Shown here one piece after another: positions 14,895 through 14,899 of a DNA stretch of 14,899 nucleotides. Position numbers and translations under genes: made by a program. The stretch is from contig CAMLLI010000014.1 of NCBI GenBank assembly GCA_946480685.1, forward strand, positions 1-14,899, read 5' to 3'. The DNA comes from an uncultured Flammeovirgaceae bacterium (GTDB lineage Bacteria > Bacteroidota > Bacteroidia > Cytophagales > Cyclobacteriaceae). Under the pieces are notes generated by a model. It did not search any database. It was not told where the DNA came from and saw nothing but the letters and a program-made list of their open reading frames with translations. The stretch's first letter is position 1, and each line of letters starts with the position of its first letter.

Positions 14895-14899
14895 CTGCG

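Overview
The window is the distal part of a division and cell-wall (dcw) cluster from a member of the Bacteroidota, probably a Cytophagales-type bacterium. The gene order is ftsI-murE-mraY-murD-ftsW-murG-murC-ftsQ-ftsA-ftsZ, without murF, ddl or murB. Three protein features point to this phylum: a PASTA-bearing FtsI, a MraY with a long hydrophilic insertion, and an FtsZ ending in FLHDNVD. Most starts lack a Shine-Dalgarno sequence, which also fits. The finer placement is a recall-based inference.

Layout: positions 1-1818 hold the 3' part of ftsI, cut by the window edge. murE (GTG start), mraY, murD and ftsW follow. The last three are almost fused (1-nt overlap, then a 1-nt gap). murG (TTG start), murC (GTG start, directly abutting) and ftsQ (11-nt overlap) form a second tight block. 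ftsA and ftsZ each have a spacer of about 90 nt. A perfect 9-bp intrinsic terminator at 13760-13796 closes the cluster. After a 378-nt non-coding stretch comes a two-gene unit: a PadR-family regulator and a four-helix membrane protein overlapping it by 4 nt.

The cluster genes work together. MurC, MurD and MurE build the UDP-MurNAc-peptide (MurE carries the meso-DAP signature DNPR). MraY and MurG make lipid II, FtsW polymerises it and FtsI crosslinks it. FtsQ, FtsA and FtsZ organise the septal machinery.

The genes themselves are orthodox; the interest lies between them. (1) The 12-mer ATATATAGTATA is in the spacers before mraY, murG and ftsZ, and inverted just after ftsZ, with shorter versions in the other long spacers. 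(2) ftsA and ftsZ share a duplicated leader. (3) The ftsI-murE spacer carries two tandem matches to the DnaA-box consensus. (4) The ftsZ 3' region has nested dyads and a ladder of T-tracts. (5) The terminal membrane protein looks like a tandem duplication of a two-helix module beside its own PadR regulator. No mobile element, CRISPR array, tRNA or rRNA was seen.
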